Source: Sternotherus odoratus
Taxonomy: Eukaryota > Chordata > Testudines > Kinosternidae
NCBI GenBank assembly: GCA_032164245.1
Contig: JAVMKO010000003.1
Location: 67,154,390-67,218,389 of the forward strand
Length of the DNA stretch: 64,000 nt
Direction: 5' to 3'
Shown: positions 36,104-48,546 of the stretch, in pieces
How the letters are laid out: the number at the start of each line of letters is the position of its first letter
Position numbering within the stretch: the stretch's first letter is position 1
The notes under the pieces: model-generated
The model's input: the letters and a program-made list of their open reading frames with translations, nothing else
What the model was told of the DNA's origin: nothing
The model's database searches: none
Translations under genes and position numbers: made by a program

Positions 36104-36282
36104 ATAGTGTAGTACTTCTAACAATTTTATAAAACATTTGTCAAGGCATTACTGTGTTTGACTGTCTTGTGGACACACAACTTACAAGTAGAGTTCAACC
36201 AATCTCTTCCTAAACACAATGTTGCAAGCTAATACACTTTAACAAGATAACTTAAAGTGTACTATACTGTAAAAGCAGTAAA
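36104..36282. repeat. Duplicated intronic block, copy 2
   Basis: Same orientation as 32994-33169. About 140 bp at the right are identical and the left 35 bp differ by a substitution and a small indel. The flanks here are not hAT sequence. An open frame of 66 codons at 36657-36857 nearby was not assigned. Confidence 0.85.
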
Positions 36283-37298
36283 ATGAAGATAACTCATCAA
36301 CAGCTTAAAATACTTCAATCTACTGTTAAAATTAACCCCTGCTTATGTCTTAAAGATCTGATCCAACACCAATTAAGAATTTTTTACAGATATAACTGTT
36401 TAATTAAAATGTTGATAAAGATCACAATTTGTCTTAAGTCAAAGGAAAAGTGTTTGCAGAACACTAACTGCTGGTGGTTCTGCTGTAGGTTTCTGGATAG
36501 TGCTCATAACTAATGTCTAAGCACAGTATTAGATAGTCACTGTTGATTGTTGGGGCTCTGAGTTTTCAAGTGGTTCTGCAATCACTTTGCTGTGGAATCT
36601 GGCCTATATCTACATGAGGGGTGTGGCAGGGAAGGTGATGTACTCATTATGGGAAGCTAACATAGTGGAATACACTTACAGGTAGTTTTTTCACAGAAGA
36701 GCTGCACTTTAAGGAGGGTTTCATCGTAATTTGAGTTGTAAATTACAAATTGATATGCATTTGAAACCATTTGAAACCATAGGTCAGAGATCTCAATAGG
36801 CAAGTTCTTTATTTCAGACACAACATCTTGGATCCTATACTCTGCAGCAGGCAACAACTATTAATAGGGCTACCAGATAATCTTAAAAAAAATCTTATTT
36901 AAAAGGCTGAACAAAAAACAAGCAAATACCCCCCCCCCAACAAAAAAAACTTCCTTTTTAATTTTCAAGATGAATGTTATTTGAGTTAGCTTTTTCCTAG
37001 TACAGTTCCTGAGTTGATTACATGCTTTGCGTTTTGCACAAACACCCCCGGTATGTCACCTGAAATGCTACTGTCAGCCACCTGCAAAGGTATACTATGA
37101 AAAGCAGATTTAGCATGTTAAGGTTTGCAGAAACTTCAATCAAAATCTAGATTCAATCAAGAGTAAATAAGTTCAGTGGTCTCATCCAAGTGGATAATTT
37201 GTTCACATCACAAAACCACCACATAATACTGGCAGTTTCTGCTCAAGTAAATCAGAAGACTAAAATAACAAAGGTTGTTGTAGGTCAGGACTGAAATA

Positions 37299-38866
37299 CA
37301 GTAAACCCTCAATTTTGCGGACCTCGATTTAACGGACTTCGGATTTAACGGACAAAATTTCCGGTCTGTATGTCATATGTGAAAATTAACACCCTGTTAA
37401 TTTTAAAATGCTTTTAACCAAGATTTGCTTATAATTAAATTAACAGGTTATTTTTTGTTATTAATTCACTGTTACAATAGACTCCCGATTATCCAGGTGT
37501 GGGTTAACCGGGCTGCGGATTAACCGGGATGTCTAAACGGGTGAGTAGGGGAAGCCCCAAAGTGGCGGCGGCCTCAGCCTTCGCCTGCCGCTGCTTTGGG
37601 GCTTCTCCCACTGCCCCCTTACGTGCTGGGGTCTCAGCCTGCTTCCAGCCTGGGTGTAGGAAACCCAGGCTGGCAGGAGGCTGGGGGGAAAGCCCAAAGC
37701 AGCAGCAGGCTGAGTGCTGAGCCCGCCACCGCTTTGGGCTCTCTCCCCAGGCTCCTGCCACCTGCCCCACTCAGCTCCTGCTGACAGCTTGGGTGCAGGG
37801 AACCCAGGCTGACAGCAGGAGCAGACTGGGGCAGGAGGCAGGACCCCGGCTGGCAAGGGGCCAGCGGGGGGAAACCCCAAAGTGGCGGCGGGTTGAGCGC
37901 TCAGCCTGCCTCTGCTTTGGGGTTTCCCCCGCTGGCCCCTTGCCAGCTGGGGTCTCAGCCTGCAGCCAGCCTGGGTGTAGGAAGCCCAGGCTGGCAGCGG
38001 GAGCTGAGACCCCAGCTAGCAGGAGCCTGCGGGGAAACTCTAAAGCAGCAGCGGGTTGAGAGCTCGGCCGCTGCCGCTTCTCAGCTCTTTGCCGCTTTAG
38101 ACTCCCCCCTCCCTCCCCAGGCTCCTGTCAACGGGGGGTCTCAGCTCCCACTGCCAGCCTGGGCTTCCTACACCCAGGCTGGCAGCGGGAGCTGACTGGG
38201 GCAGGCAGCAGGACCCTGGCTGGCAGGAGACTGGGGAGAGAGCCCAAAGCGGAGGCGGGCTGAGCAGTCAGCCTGCCGCCGCTTTGGGGTTTCCCCCGGT
38301 GGATCCTTGCCAGCTGGGGTCTCAACTTGCTGCCAGCCTGGGTGTAGGAAGCCCAGGCTGGCAGCGGGCTGAGACCCCGGCTGGCAGGAGCCTGGGGAGA
38401 GAGCCCAAAGAGGTGGTGGGCTGAGCTCTCAACCTGCTGCCACTTTGGGATTTCCCCGCAGGCTCCTGCCAGCCGGGGTCTCAGTCCGCTGCCAGCCTGG
38501 GCTTCCTACACCCAGGCTAGCAGGGGAGCTGACTGGGGCAGGTGGTGGGACCACCACCATCCCCTCACTCCCCCCCAGTAGACGCGTGATTATGAGGGAT
38601 TTTATTAACTGGGATTAAGGTTTTCCTGATCATCCCGGATAATCGAGAGTCTACTGTATAGAAAACTTTTCTGTGAAATTAAACTTCTCATACATACTTA
38701 ATTTTAATTACACAAACACGTCTACATAAGTAAAAACAGGTAAACTAACCAATTTGTCAATTTTTTAACATACGCATTCAGAAAACCTACTTTATTATAC
38801 AACGGACTTTTGGCTTTAATGGACACCTCCTCGCCCGAATTAGTCCGTTATATCGAGGTTTTACTG
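37299..38866. mobile_element. Tigger/pogo-like element with nested second element
   Basis: The left end CAGTAAACCCTCAATTTTGC and the right end TATCGAGGTTTTACTG are inverted copies with mismatches, flanked by TA on both sides (37297-37298 and 38867-38868). ACGGACTT motifs follow each end. The element carries the insertion 37475-38656. Confidence 0.85.
37475..38656. mobile_element. Nested Tigger-like element with GC-rich palindromic tandem units
   Basis: The ends CAATAGACTCCCGATTATCC and GGATAATCGAGAGTCTACTG match the MITE at 23675 and are flanked by TA. The interior is about 1 kb of imperfect tandem and inverted units (CAGCCTGGGTGTAGGAAGCC and its complement GGCTTCCTACACCCAGGCTG alternate), with GC content far above the flanks. 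Overlapping open frames of up to 115 codons are repeat artefacts. Confidence 0.85.
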
Positions 38867-38979
38867 TACAGTGACAGATCTGTGTGCAAGCCTACACCAA
38901 TGATATTAGACTGATAAATGAGTAACAATGACACATACCTCCACATCCCCATAACAATGAATTCCAGAGATATAAATTA

Positions 38980-39369
<390 letters not shown>

Positions 39370-39418
39370 TTATGCAAACAAAACTGACAGTCTTTTAAAA
39401 GCTTTTAAAATCAGTTAC

Positions 39419-39423
<5 letters not shown>

Positions 39424-39509
<86 letters not shown>
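39424..39509. repeat. (GA)43 microsatellite in WASF1 intron
   Basis: 86 bp of uninterrupted GA on the plus strand, so (CT)n in the WASF1 transcript. It ends 63 nt upstream of the exon that starts at 39360. Confidence 0.97.
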
Positions 39510-39513
<4 letters not shown>

Positions 39514-40123
39514 CTTGATTCTAGCGCAAGAAAAAATATATTCAAACCAGAACAGGAAATGAAGGCCTAATAGAGGGGGGACAAATCAGTTTATATGATA
39601 CTTAGCTAAAGAATAACTGAATGATGGTACTAAATTCATTCAACATCTAAAAAACTGGATTGAAATAGGTCTTAAATGAGATTCTGAATCTGCCTCTCAT
39701 ATTTGCATTCTACAAGATACCATACTTTATGCTATAAAATATGCAAGATATAAATGGCAAAAAACAAGCAGTGCTTCCCTTCAGTTTTTTATCCTCTCTT
39801 TACAATTAAAATGTTCCCTTTCTACCATATTAATGCTAATTTATAGTAAACATGTCTCAAAAAGGTTCCAAGCAACTTTCTCTATAAAACTGTTGGGAAT
39901 TCATATTTTAAAAGAAGACTCCAGAGACATCCTTGAATTCTTGTTGTATATCTTGTAAGAGCTTTTTTATCATTGTGAGGAATTCATAACATTTGGTAAA
40001 TATGCTGATAACTATGGTGAGACAGCATTAAAACACTGGGCTCTTTTAATGGTGTTTTATTGCAAGGAAAAATTGATTGAATTGAATGACATTGAGCTAG
40101 TTCCAATATGCTTGAAAAGACTA

Positions 40124-40354
<231 letters not shown>

Positions 40355-41545
40355 TTATCAATATAGAACATACCGTTTATTGGTAGCGCATGGGACTAAA
40401 TACTGAGGCAAAGTAAAGACAGCTTATTCAGGTAGTGTCCGCCATCACTTTTTAAACACAATATTCAAGGTTTTTGCCTCAAGTACATTATCCAAAAAAA
40501 ATTACAACACAAGTTTACCTGAAGCATAATCATTAGATTTAAAATTATACTAAAGATCAGCACACATGTTAAAGATAAATAAATACACCTCTCTAACATG
40601 GATAGACAGGTCGATTTGGAGACTTTCAAAAAAACAGAACTGAAAGAAGAAAAGATGATATGTATTTTACAGGGTAAAGTCTCTCAGTGAAGTCACTTGT
40701 TCTCCTATTGTAGTCTGCTAGAGAATTTTAGGGGTCCCTTTAGGATTATGAGATCTGCAAAGAGCTCTACTACGGCTAGGAATCTATGACAGACTAATTC
40801 TCTGCTTTTTGTATTAAACCTTTATGCTGGAAAATCAAGACCTTTGCCTCTGAGAATAACACTGTGGGAGCAATATTTTCTGAAGTCTCTCTTCCTCTGT
40901 ATGCTCAGCTTTTATTATTTTAGTTAGTTATTTCCAGTTCTAATACTCTCATATTGTTGCTTCTAAAACTTTCCTCCCCCATCATTTCTTGTAGTCAGCT
41001 CCTTATTTTAGAAATAAGTTTTAATGCTAGCTGTGGGATAATAAGCGTCCCAAATAAATGAATCCACTCACTCTAATTGTTTTAAAATGTAATCTATCTG
41101 CCAAACAATAAGTACAAGTTGAGGGACCAGTTTTTCAAGTAAATAGGCATTCAACATAATTTTAGGAAAGCAACAAACCCTCAGTTCATTTTTTGTACTA
41201 ACCGCAGCAGTGTAATCCCCTATTTTTCAAAATTAGCTTCTTACTGTCATGTTATATTATTATCATCCAATAAATAGAAACCTGCAATGGACTAAAAATT
41301 AATGTCTTTTCCATTTTATTATGTGCTCTTTGGCATCAAATTTGCCTTGAATGTCAAAGTCACAGGAAGAGAATAATTTCTTTCCAATTAATTTTGCTGT
41401 ATCAAGTCTTAGAATGAAATGTGGTTTTGACTATGCTCTGCCAGAAACCACAGAACATGGCAACAATGCGCAATGCTTTTGAAATGATCTTTTCCCCCTT
41501 TCCTCATAGATTCTATTGTGAAATTGGTCTGATTTTTCACACTTA

Positions 41546-41713
<168 letters not shown>

Positions 41714-43186
41714 TCAAAATAAAAAGAGTGGCCAACAACAGTTAATTTGGTTGCATCTATCTGATTCATATATTAATGCTGGGAAATCACTGTGAACTTG
41801 TAAAGCTTTTTTAAGTGGTAAGCATTACTATTAATAATGATTTATTTGTTATAGTCGGACTCCAATTTTAGAGTGGTATATAAAGTCATATAGCTTTTAG
41901 TGATACAGTCAGACAATGTAAAAACTTGTACATTCTGTTGCATTATCAGTGACTTATCACAGGAAACTTTTGCTCATTTGGACTCAGGTTGGTAACAGAA
42001 TTTTGTTTTCCCAGACAAGCTGACTTTATCCCAACTGGACCACCACAGCCACAAAAATGTGGTTTTAGATTTCAGAGGTACCTGCTAAAGTTAACAAATT
42101 CCATTTCATGATCCTATGGTACTAAAGTTGTCTCATCTTGATGTGTGGACTCTTGCCTTTAGCTCTCCTTAACATGAATAGGAACAAATTTGCACTCCTA
42201 CTATATTCAGCGCTGCCACTGAAGTACCACTGGGGCCCCAATTTAGCAAAGCACTTAAGCATGTTTCATTGAAGTCAAAGGGACTTGGTGGTAAGTAGTT
42301 CACTCTCTTCTATTCCGTTTCATGAAACCAGTAAAATGTCTTTCTAAACAGATTTCTAAATCAGGATGTGACTTTTCAATTTGCTTGTAACTACTAACAA
42401 ACTTTTAAAAATCCTGTAATGATCAGTATGCAAGATTCAAATAAAGAGAGTGGGCAAGAGCCCAGTGTAACAGTGATAAGCTTAAACACTGATTCATAAA
42501 TAGCAAATATGTTTAATAAACCCTTAGACAATAATCAAAATTAAGGTCAATGTGACAGTTTATATTATTATATAACCTTTATGGTTTAAAGAACATCAGA
42601 CAGGTTGTGCTACAAGAATTCTTATTAGGAGCCTCAGAAGGTTAATTGAAAAAAAGGATGGCAACAGATGACATTTGCACTGCAGATTCATGGAATAGAT
42701 CAACATCGCATCTTTCTCCTTCCCTTATTCACAAATTCCTCCCATGAAGTCCAGTTGCCTTCTTGGCTGTTTCTCCCCTCCTAACAGTTTTTCAGATTTG
42801 ACAAATAAAAGGAGTACAACCTATACCAGTAAGCTGTGCTTCCAAATCATTTTATACTGCAACAAGGAAAATCTAATTTAAGTAATAAAGATTTGATTTT
42901 GAACAGAACTTTCAGTCCTGTCAATATTTAAAAAACCTACAGATTTGTATTTCTCCCCTCATCCCCCATCGAAATTTGTTTTTTTCTGGAGGTCCCTCAG
43001 TCTCATGCACACAGCTGCTGAAACAGGTTGGTTCAATGGCTCTCAGCACCGCTACTATAAAAATTGTTCCAGTACCCCTGCTCATACATTCAGAAATGTC
43101 ACTACAGTCTTTTAAAATAATTATTTAAAAGAGTGCCTATGATTAAATTTTCTTCAGTCTGATTTTTATAATAAAGTAGGTAGGGT

Positions 43187-44812
43187 TGTGAAGTGATTAA
43201 AAATTAATCGCGATGAATCATGCAATTAATCAGACTGTTAAACAATAATAGAATACCATTTATTAAAATATTTTTGGATGTTTTCTACATTTTCAAATAT
43301 ATTGATTTCAATTACAACACAGAATACAAAGCATACAGTGCTCACTTTATTTTTATTACAAGTATTTGCACTGTAAAAAAAAACAGAAATAGTATTTTTT
43401 AGTTCACCTAATACAAGTGTAGTAATGCAATCTCTTTATCATGAAAGTTGAACTTACAAATGTAATTACCTACAAAAACCCCTCCATTCAAAAATAAAAC
43501 TGCTAAATTTTAGAGCCAGCAAGTCCACACAGTTCTACTTCTTGTTTAGCCAATCTCTCAGAAAAACAAGTTTGTTTACATTTGCAGGAGATAATGTTGC
43601 CCGCTTCTTTTTTACAATGTCACCTGAAAGTGAGAACAGGCATTCTCATGGCACTGTTGTAGCCAGTGTCACAAGATGTTTATGTGCCAGATGTTCTGAA
43701 GACTGATTATGTCCCTTTTTGCTTCAAACACTATTCCAGAAAACATGCTGATGACGGGTTCTGCTCGATAACAATCCAAAGCAGTGTGGACCGACGCATG
43801 TTCATTTTCATTATCTGAATCAGAGGCTGCCAGTAGAAAGTTTTGGGTTTTTTTTGGTGGTTTGGGTTCTGTAGTTTCTGGATTGGAATGTTGCTATCTT
43901 AACACTTCTGAAAGCAAGCTCCACACCTTGCCCCTCTCAGATTTTGGAAGACACTTCAGATTCTTAAACTTTGGGTTGAGTGCTGTAGCTATCTTTAGAA
44001 ATCTCACATTGGTACCGTCTTTGCATTTTGTCAAACCTGCAGTGAAAGTGTTCTTAAAATAAACAGCACGTGCTGGGTAATCATCCGAGACTACTATAAC
44101 AGGAAATACATGGCAGAATGTGGGTGAAACAGAGCAGGGGACATCAAATTCTGCCCCAAGGAGTTCAGTCAGAAATGTAATTAATGCTTATTTTTTTAAT
44201 GGGCATCATCAGCATGGAAGCATGTCCTCTGGAATGGTGGCCGAAGCATGAAAAGGCATATGAATGTTTAGCATATCTGGCACGTAAATACCTGCAACGC
44301 CAGCTATGAAAGTGCCATTCTGCCTGTTCTTATTTTCAGGTGACAGTGTAAATGAGATGTGGGCAGAATTATCTCCTGCAAATGTAAACAAACTTGTTTG
44401 TCTTAGCAATTGGCTGAACAAGAAGTAGGACTGAGTAGATTTGTAGGTTCTTAAGTTTTACATTGTTGGTTTTTGTTTTTTTGAGTGCAGTCATGTACAA
44501 AAAAGATTACATTTGTAAGTTGCACTTTCATGACAAAGAGATTGCACTATAGTACTTGTGTGGGGTGAATTGAAAAATACTATTTCTTTTATCATTTTTA
44601 CAGTGCAAATACTTGTAAGCAAAAATAATATACACTTTGATTTCAATTATAACACAGAACACAATCTATATGAAAATGTAGAAAAACATCCAAACATCTT
44701 TAATAAATTTCAGTTGGTATTCTATTGTTTAACAGTGCAATTAAAACTGTGATTAATTGCAATTATTTTTTTAATTAATTGCTTGAGTTAACTATGATTA
44801 ATCAACGGCACT
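43187..44812. mobile_element. hAT-like AT-rich element, related to 32808-33995
   Basis: The left end has TTAATCGCGATGAATCATGC and AATAATAGAATACCATTTAT, as in the related copy. The interior contains both orientations of CTCCTGCAAATGTAAACAAA / TTTGTTTACATTTGCAGGAG, making a large inverted repeat (43570 against 44390). Short frames such as LRQTSLFTFAGDN occur on both sides of it. No transposase and no clear target duplication. Confidence 0.65.
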
Positions 44813-45172
44813 AGTGTTAGCATATAAAAGCCAATCTACTTGAGGCACTGTCAGCTGCCTTATTTCCTTCCCATCACACCCATTGAAAACAGTGTTACTG
44901 GAACAGCTGGTAGTTCCACTGTATAATCATCACAAGAAGGCAGGACTTTCTCCACAAAAAGCCTGGAACTTTGGAATTCTCTCCTTGCTTACCAAATCAC
45001 ATCAATGACATTCTTTGTGAGGCTAAAGATGGTTTTTGTTCATTTTTCAGTTTGTCTTTTGAGGTTTTATTTATGGTGTTATTGGGGGGGGCTTCTCCTC
45101 CCTCCCCTCTCCTATCTTAGGATCTATTTAGTTATGGGATATTTTATCCCTGTGAAAACCTTGTCTAGTTAT

Positions 45173-45322
45173 AAGACGAGGAAGACTTTGTTGCACCTTA
45201 GAGACTAACCAGTTTATTGGGCCCACGAAAGCTTATTCTGAAATAAACTGGTTAGTCTCTAAGGTGCTACAAAGTCTTCCTTGTCTTATTTACGGATACA
45301 GACTAACATGGCTACTAATCTT
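45173..45322. repeat. Palindromic repeat, 44 bp arms
   Basis: Arms 45173-45216 and 45244-45287 are inverted copies. The right side ends with ACAGACTAACATGGCTACTA. Same family as 4994-5240. From 45330 to 46680 nothing was recognised. Confidence 0.8.
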
Positions 45323-46680
45323 TAACTTGTCTAGTTAGGTGCTCAGAAGTCCTTTCAAGACTTTATGAATAATACTATTACAAACAGAAAATCCCAGCTA
45401 GATGGGAGTAAAGCAATTGACAATGGCATCAACAGAAATCTTGAATTCCATGAATTATGGAGATGTGAGTTTTAGAGAGGATTCCCACTTTTGTAAGCAC
45501 AATTTTGCATTCCACCATGTGCATATTTTACTTGACATGAATTACAAGTAATTTGCTTGCTGAAAACTGCACTTGAACAGAGGCGGGAGCTAAATTGATC
45601 TAAGATTCAGGCCTTGAATAATTTCACAAAAATAACTGTTCTCCTTTCAAAGTTCTGTGCAAGATATGTAGAACTGTCTATGTTCAGTGCTGCACAGCAC
45701 TCCTTTAAAGTCTTAAATGCCATACAGCAGTTTAGTCAAACACATTCTAATAAAAAAATCAGTACAAATCTGTTTGAACACATGTACCCTCAGACAGTAG
45801 TGAAGAGGTTAATCTGGAACATTTTTGGTCAAATAAAACACATACAAAATGTTTCTTTGCTTTTGATATCTGACCTTCATAAAAGTATGTAAACTCTCCT
45901 AAAACATTGCCAAATTATTGAGACATGCACTGTTCTAAATCCTCTCTTTTCCATCAATTGTCTTGTTAAGTCATTAGAATGAATGACCTCGTCTTCCACC
46001 TTTCCAGGCCTAAAATGTCCAAATCATCCGTCTCCCTCTTCTAGAGATAGAGCTCCCCTCCCTACACTTGATCTTAGTACAGCAACTACACAAGCCTTGC
46101 AAAAGGGGAAGATCACTCCCCAGGGCATTTAGTTCACAAAGCTCAACAGATTATCTTTCCTCTAAACTTAAGAAGTTATCTGATCTCTGAGGGCTATTTA
46201 TATATTGTGGAATTCAAAACTGCTACTAGTATTTCCTTCTTTAACATTCTTTGATCCTGTCATGAAAAAAGCAGCCTTTTGGTTCAAAACATTTGACCAC
46301 ATTATGATGACATCACTAAAGGAAATGGAAGGTCACAAAGCAAAGAATATGTAGAAATATCATACTCTAAAAGTCATAACAAACATGGCTATGCTGCAAG
46401 TACAAATAATCTAATCTCTAAAATGTTTTGTGGATAAATTTCTCAGGATGCACAAACTCACTGTATATGTGGAAATCTCAGTGCATATTTAGTTGTAGTG
46501 CACAAACAATGAAACCCTATATATGTTGTTTATTTAAATGTCTCTAATTTTACATTAAATGCACTTGCTCATTTGAGGATCTGTATTAACACAATAAGTG
46601 CAAGCTTGTCCTTTCCCACTCTATTCCTAGGATTCTGTGAAAAGACCCACATCATCAGCTAACCTTACTCCGTGCAAAAC

Positions 46681-46920
46681 AGGGTTACTTACTTGTAACT
46701 GTTGTTCTTCGAGATGTGTTGCTCACATCCATTCCAATTAGGTTAGGTACGCGCAGCGGGCCTGGTTGCCGGGTAGATTTTCCCCTAGCTAGAGGCTGGG
46801 CGAGCAGGGAGCCCCCTAGAGTGGCGCCTTCATGGCGACCCATAAATACCCCTGCGACACAGCCACCATCTCCAGTTCCTTCTTGCCGGCTAAACCGACA
46901 GTGGGGAAGGAGGGTGGGTC
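46681..46920. repeat. DIRS left inverted terminal repeat
   Basis: Starts AGGGTTACTTACTTGTAACT and continues into the 164 bp shared with the right end in inverted orientation. The first 50 bp are specific to this end. Confidence 0.9.
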
Positions 46921-48490
46921 TGGAATGGATGTGAGCAACACATCTCGAAGAACAACAGTTACAAGTAAGTAGCCCTGTTTTCTTCTTCGAGTGATTGCTC
47001 ACATGCATTCCAATTAGGTGACTACTAGCAACACCTAGGAGGTGGGGTCGGGTTGACCCATAGCAGATCGTAAGACCGCTGACCCAAACGCCGCATCGTC
47101 CCTGGTCGTAATGAGCGGCGAAGGTATGGACAGAGGACCAGGTAGCCGCCTTACAGATGTCCGTGATAGAGACTCCCTCCCGGAAGGCCGCAGTGGATGC
47201 CTGCGCTCTCGTGGAGTGTGCTGTTACTCTCTCGACAGGTCTGTCTGCGAGTTCATAACAGGCATGGATGCACAAGGTAATCCAGGAGGAGAGCCTTTGG
47301 GCTGAGATTGGCTGGCCCTTCATCCTCTCCGCAATTGCTACAAAGAGTTGGGTTGTCTTTCTGAATTGCTTTGTTCTGTCTAAATAAAAAGCAAGAGCCC
47401 TCCTAACGTCCAACGTGTGTAATTGTTGTTCCCTTCCAGAGGTGTATGGCCTTGGGTAAAAGACTGGAAGGCAAATGTCCTGATTAATATGGAAGGGGGA
47501 GACCACCTTTGGTAGAAAAGCCGGGTGGGGACGTAGCTGCACCTTGTCTTTATGAAAAATGGTGTAGGGTGGCTCGGAGGTCAGGGCACGGATTTCTGAC
47601 ACTCTACGAGCCGAGGTGATAGCCACTAGGAACGCCACTTTCCAGGAAAGATGGATTAAAGAGCACGTGGCGAGGGGCTCAAACGGGGGCAAAGTGAGGC
47701 GTGAGAGCACAAGGTTCAGGTCCCAGGGTGGAATGGGACGCTTAATGTTCGGGTATAGCTTGTCTAGACCCTTTAAAAACCGATACACCACAGGGTCGGA
47801 GAAGATCGAGTGGTTTGCCTGGCCAGGGTGGAAGGCCGAGATAGCGGCCAGATGGACCCGGATAGTGGAGGTAGAAAGGCCTTGTTGCCTAAGGCCTAAC
47901 AGGTAGTCCAGGATGCGCGGGACAGGGGCTTCAGCTGGAATGGTGTCATGGTCTCTACACCAAGCTGAGAAGCGGGTCCACTTTGCAGTATAGGTGCTTC
48001 TGGTCGAAGGTTTCCTGCTGCCAAGAAGAACACCTTGCACCTCCGCTGAGCATAAGAGTTCCGGGCCTCTCAACCATGGAGCAGCCACGCTGTGAGGTGA
48101 AGGGACTGCAAGTCTGGGTGCAGTAGGCGACCGTGATCTTGGGAGATCAGGTCCGGCCACAGCGGGAGGCTGATGGGAGGGGCCCTGGACAGCCGGAGGA
48201 GGGATGCATACCAGCACTGTCTGGGCCAGGCTGGGGCTACGAGGATGACCTGCGCCCTGTCCCGTCTGATCTTCAGGATCACCTTGTGTAGAAGCGGGAT
48301 CGGAGGGAACGCGTAGAACAGGTGCCCCGTCCAGGGTAGGAGGAAGGCATCTGTCAAGGATCCCTTGGCGCTGCCTCGGAAGGAGCAGAACTGGAGGCAC
48401 TTCCTGTTCTGCCTGGAGGCAAAGAGGTCGATGTGGGGAAATCCCCACTTCAGGAAGATTGGCCGGATAGCGTCTGGCCGGAGGGACCAC
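46685..48490 (-). CDS. DIRS tyrosine recombinase (integrase), open
   Basis: Uninterrupted frame of 601 codons. The recombinase part starts near residue 140. It has an N-terminal SAM-like core-binding segment (TYTAKWTRFSAWCRDHD, STSTIRVHLAAISAFH), then the catalytic domain with Arg295/296 in TSARRVSEIR, HSTR at 425-428 and Tyr461 in WSSVHTFAAHY, i.e. the R..HxxR..Y set of tyrosine recombinases. Residues 1-139 overlap the end of the preceding RT-region frame and may be shadow. After Tyr461 the frame stays open for 140 codons through the complementary region into the terminal repeat. The normal protein probably ends before that. Confidence 0.9.
   Translation of the reverse strand: MVPPARRYPANLPEVGISPHRPLCLQAEQEVPPVLLLPRQRQGILDRCLPPTLDGAPVLRVPSDPASTQGDPEDQTGQGAGHPRSPSLAQTVLVCIPPPAVQGPSHQPPAVAGPDLPRSRSPTAPRLAVPSPHSVAAPWLRGPELLCSAEVQGVLLGSRKPSTRSTYTAKWTRFSAWCRDHDTIPAEAPVPRILDYLLGLRQQGLSTSTIRVHLAAISAFHPGQANHSIFSDPVVYRFLKGLDKLYPNIKRPIPPWDLNLVLSRLTLPPFEPLATCSLIHLSWKVAFLVAITSARRVSEIRALTSEPPYTIFHKDKVQLRPHPAFLPKVVSPFHINQDICLPVFYPRPYTSGREQQLHTLDVRRALAFYLDRTKQFRKTTQLFVAIAERMKGQPISAQRLSSWITLCIHACYELADRPVERVTAHSTRAQASTAAFREGVSITDICKAATWSSVHTFAAHYDQGRCGVWVSGLTICYGSTRPHLLGVASSHLIGMHVSNHSKKKTGLLTCNCCSSRCVAHIHSRPTLLPHCRFSRQEGTGDGGCVAGVFMGRHEGATLGGSLLAQPLARGKSTRQPGPLRVPNLIGMDVSNTSRRTTVTSK
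46921..47019. repeat. DIRS internal complementary region
   Basis: 46921-46974 is the reverse complement of the left end (ATCTCGAAGAACAACAGTTA), and 46974-47019 is the reverse complement of the right end (CTTCTTCGAGTGATTGCTCA). Joining both ends back to back is the template for circle formation in DIRS replication and is diagnostic of the group. Confidence 0.92.
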
Positions 48491-48546
48491 TCGTGCGTCA
48501 TAAAGGACCTGCTGAGATGGTCCGCCAGAGTGTTCTGGCCACTGGG
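48070..48546 (-). pseudogene. DIRS RT-RH C-terminal connector (methyltransferase-like region)
   Basis: Reads NTLADHLSRSFMTHEWSLRP, HIDLFASRQNRKCLQF and LFYAFPPIPLLHKVI and ends at a stop at 48070. It sits where DIRS elements carry a region related to Dam-like methyltransferases, with FPP resembling the NPP-type motif, but I cannot verify the fold. It is out of frame with the RT segment upstream, from which it is cut by a small deletion near 48546. The upstream part of this same frame (to 49890) is a shadow of RT. Confidence 0.75.

Noticed and set aside
36657..36857. 66-codon minus-strand frame in a WASF1 intron
   Set aside because: It has no match to WASF1 and no splice sites consistent with the exon phases around it.
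37504..38325. Overlapping frames of up to 115 codons
   Set aside because: They follow the palindromic tandem units of the nested MITE.
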